DNA of 64,000 nt, taken from Bacteroidota bacterium (GTDB taxonomy: Bacteria; Bacteroidota; Bacteroidia; Cytophagales; Spirosomataceae). Below are positions 61,828 through 64,000 of this stretch, piece after piece. The DNA is taken from NCBI GenBank assembly GCA_020161355.1, contig JAIUOF010000001.1:496001-560000 (forward strand), read 5' to 3'. Under the pieces are notes generated by a model that was not told the DNA's origin, did no database searches, and worked only from the letters and a program-made list of their open reading frames with translations. The position numbers were made by a program, and so were the translations under genes. Each line of letters begins with the position of its first letter. Position 1 is the stretch's first letter.

Positions 61828-64000
61828 TTATGATTCGGGAGATATTTCCGGAGTTCCTTCAGTATCTGAATCTGCAGACTGATCCTCGTCAGAATCTTCA
61901 TTGATAATCCGGGTTACCGAGGCAATTCCATCATTATCATTAATTCTTATCAATTTGACGCCCTGAGTATTTCTACCCATTACTCTTAAATCTGATACCT
62001 GAATCCTGATTGTGATACCTTTGTTTGTAATAATCATAAGGTCATCAAAATCAGTCACCTCTTTAATGGCAACCAGCCTTCCAACTTTATCAGTAATATT
62101 TAGGGTTTTAACCCCTTTGGCTCCTCTGGAAGTGATGCGATAATCTTCAATATCAGACCTTTTTCCAAATCCATTCTCTGAAACTACCATTAACTGGGCA
62201 TCTTCTCTGTTAATACAAATCATTCCGATCACATGGTCATCTTCAGCCAGAGATATACCCCTCACTCCAGTAGCTCCCCTACCCATAGGCCTGATCCCTG
62301 ATTCATGGAATCTAACCGCTTTACCCTGACTAGCAGCAATAATGATGTAATCATTACCATTTGTCAATGCTACATCAATTAGAGTATCGCCTTCATTGAT
62401 GTTTAAGGCAATTATTCCATTTTGACGAGGTCTGGAATAAAGCTCTAACAATGTCTTTTTGACTGTACCTTTTTTGGTACACATCACTATGTAATTATTT
62501 TTAATGTAATCAGGGTCGGAAAGCGTTTTTACGTTTAGAACCGCCTTAATTTTATCATCAGATTCGATGTTAATAAGGTTTTGAATGGCTCTACCTTTTG
62601 AGGTTTTGTTGCCTTCGGGTACTTCAAATACTCTCAGCCAGAATAGTTTACCTTTTTCGGTAAAGAATAGCAGGTAATTGTGATTGGTCGCCATAAAAAG
62701 GTGCTCCGTAAAGTCTTCCTCTTTGGTTTTAACCCCTCTTGAGCCTGTACCACCCCTTCCCTGGGTTTTATATTCGGCAAGATTAGTACGTTTAATATAA
62801 CCTTGATTTGAAACCGTAACGAGCATTTCATCGTCAGGAATCATATCTTCGATATTAAATTCCCCTCCTACCATCTCTATTTTGCTGCGACGAGCGTCGC
62901 CAAATTTAGTTTTGATATCTACCAGGTCAGCTTTTACGATATCTTTCTTTTTCTCCTCTGAGGCAAGAATCGAATTTAACTCATCAATTAACTCTTTTAT
63001 CTGTTTGTATTCTTCAACAATTTTATCTCTTTCCAGACCAGTCAATCTTTGCAATCTCATATCAAGAATTGCTCTTGCCTGGATTTCGGAAAGACTATAT
63101 TTGCTCATCAAACCCGCACGAGCCTCATCAGGATCTTTTGAGTTTCTGATCAACGCAATTACCTCATCCAAATGGTCTAAAGCGATTAACAATCCTTCGA
63201 GAATATGAGCCCTTTTTTCAGCTTCTTTTAATTCGTATTGAGTCCTTCTGGTAATTACTTCAATTCTATGCTCTACATAGTATTTAATTAATTCTTTAAG
63301 ATTCAATGTAACTGGTTTACCCTTTACAAGAGCTACATTGTTAATGCTAAAAGAGGACTGTAACTGCGTGTATTTGAATAGGTTATTCAGTACTACATTA
63401 GGCACAGCGTCACGCTTAAGATCATATACAATTCTTAAACCTTCTCTATCTGATTCATCTCTTAGGTCGGAAATGCCCTCAATTTTTTTCTCATTTATCA
63501 GCTGAGCTGTTTTTTCAATCATATTGGCCTTGTTGACCATATATGGAATCTCAGTTACTACAATTTGCTCTTTTCCGGTCTTTGAAACTTCAAAATTGGC
63601 CACTGACCTTAGAACAATACGCCCTCTACCTGTTTCAAAAGCTGATTTTACACCACTGTAACCGTAGATTATACCACCTGTTGGAAAATCAGGGGCTTTG
63701 ATAAATTCCATAAGACCTTCTACCTCGATACTGGGATTATCAATGTATTTAATGATACCATCAGCAACCTCCGTTAAATTATGAGGAGCCATATTGGTAG
63801 CCATACCAACAGCAATACCCGAAGTACCGTTTAAAAGTAAATTAGGAATTCTAGAAGGAAGCACAGATGGCTCTGAAAGTGAATCATCGAAATTACCCTG
63901 AAAATCAACTGTTTCTTTATTTATATCTGCCAGCATCTCTTCTGCAATTCTACGCAACCTTGCTTCAGTATAACGCATTGCAGCAGGTGAGTCGCCATCT
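61828..64000 (-). CDS. gyrA: DNA gyrase subunit A, 5' part outside window
   Basis: The frame continues beyond the window edge, so about 120 N-terminal residues are missing and about 724 remain. The first visible codons encode [15 protein letters not shown], which contains the active-site tyrosine. The winged-helix/tower part ([20 protein letters not shown]) and the coiled coil precede the C-terminal six-bladed DNA-wrapping domain with a GyrA-box-like QGRGGTG (residue order as in QRRGGKG) and acidic C-terminal tail ([20 protein letters not shown]). Such a wrapping domain and tail favour GyrA over ParC. It is transcribed leftward. Confidence 0.92.
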   Translation of the reverse strand, partial: DGDSPAAMRYTEARLRRIAEEMLADINKETVDFQGNFDDSLSEPSVLPSRIPNLLLNGTSGIAVGMATNMAPHNLTEVADGIIKYIDNPSIEVEGLMEFIKAPDFPTGGIIYGYSGVKSAFETGRGRIVLRSVANFEVSKTGKEQIVVTEIPYMVNKANMIEKTAQLINEKKIEGISDLRDESDREGLRIVYDLKRDAVPNVVLNNLFKYTQLQSSFSINNVALVKGKPVTLNLKELIKYYVEHRIEVITRRTQYELKEAEKRAHILEGLLIALDHLDEVIALIRNSKDPDEARAGLMSKYSLSEIQARAILDMRLQRLTGLERDKIVEEYKQIKELIDELNSILASEEKKKDIVKADLVDIKTKFGDARRSKIEMVGGEFNIEDMIPDDEMLVTVSNQGYIKRTNLAEYKTQGRGGTGSRGVKTKEEDFTEHLFMATNHNYLLFFTEKGKLFWLRVFEVPEGNKTSKGRAIQNLINIESDDKIKAVLNVKTLSDPDYIKNNYIVMCTKKGTVKKTLLELYSRPRQNGIIALNINEGDTLIDVALTNGNDYIIIAASQGKAVRFHESGIRPMGRGATGVRGISLAEDDHVIGMICINREDAQLMVVSENGFGKRSDIEDYRITSRGAKGVKTLNITDKVGRLVAIKEVTDFDDLMIITNKGITIRIQVSDLRVMGRNTQGVKLIRINDNDGIASVTRIINEDSDEDQSADSDTEGTPEISPES

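Overview
The window is a 64 kb piece of a low-GC chromosome from a member of the Bacteroidota, most likely the Cytophagales. The evidence is the short primary sigma factor (287 aa, no region 1.1), promoters of the type TTTG-N(17-22)-TAnnTTTG in front of the tRNAs and several genes, the near absence of Shine-Dalgarno sequences, families typical of the phylum (DUF4105/Lnb, DUF5683, DUF5723, DUF4286, DUF6580, HU-CCDC81/SPOR, a PorW/SprE-like lipoprotein) and the gene order parA-parB-DUF5683-dapB. No rRNA, CRISPR array, prophage or insertion sequence was seen. Five tRNA genes are present: Ala-GGC, Leu-GAG, two identical Lys-TTT and Met-CAT.

Layout. 1-6.2 kb: the end of clpC, a short run of envelope and metabolic genes (Lnb-like, inositol monophosphatase, DinB/BstA-like, a 54-aa Cys-rich membrane peptide), the opposing pair lolD-yhhQ, then sucC. 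6.2-10 kb: an AT-rich accessory stretch with a decayed secreted-protein gene (6366-6826), an unrecognised barrel-like protein, a 2OG-Fe(II) dioxygenase and a small outer-membrane protein. 10-18 kb: a hydrolase-ybeY-PAP2 operon diverging from ppx, a TlpA-like protein, an NlpC/P60 lipoprotein and a 1040-aa peptidase/propeller/barrel protein. 18-28 kb: hisC and menC facing away from lpxK (start codons 2 bp apart), a porin, DUF4286, DUF6580, a circularly permuted ATP-grasp protein, a DUF5723 protein and a BatE-like protein. 28-38 kb: tandem tRNA-Lys, rlmD, an MBL hydrolase, a patatin, then a tightly coupled set: PorW/SprE-like lipoprotein, 40-aa membrane peptide, sodium:solute symporter, OmpR-type regulator and histidine kinase. 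38-48 kb: LptF/G permease, rpsO, pnp, rpoD, parA-like, parB, DUF5683, dapB and an M61 peptidase. 48-57 kb: one long envelope operon (997-aa TPR protein, barrel, HU/SPOR protein, TonB-like protein) running into folC and trmB. 57-64 kb: gapA, dapD, an XRE regulator with an operator-like repeat region, a TPR/coiled-coil protein and the 3' two thirds of gyrA.

Most of the window is ordinary core genome. The points most worth a second look are these. The ParA at the canonical parAB position has lost the signature lysine, the following glycine and the catalytic aspartate expected from Soj. One operon puts a predicted cytoplasmic HU domain joined to a periplasmic SPOR domain next to a TonB-like protein, a barrel and a giant TPR protein. 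A PorW/SprE-like gene leads a chain of overlapping genes that ends in a transporter and a two-component system. A strong terminator's U-tract touches the start codon of the DUF4286 gene. All names rest on motif reading without database searches.
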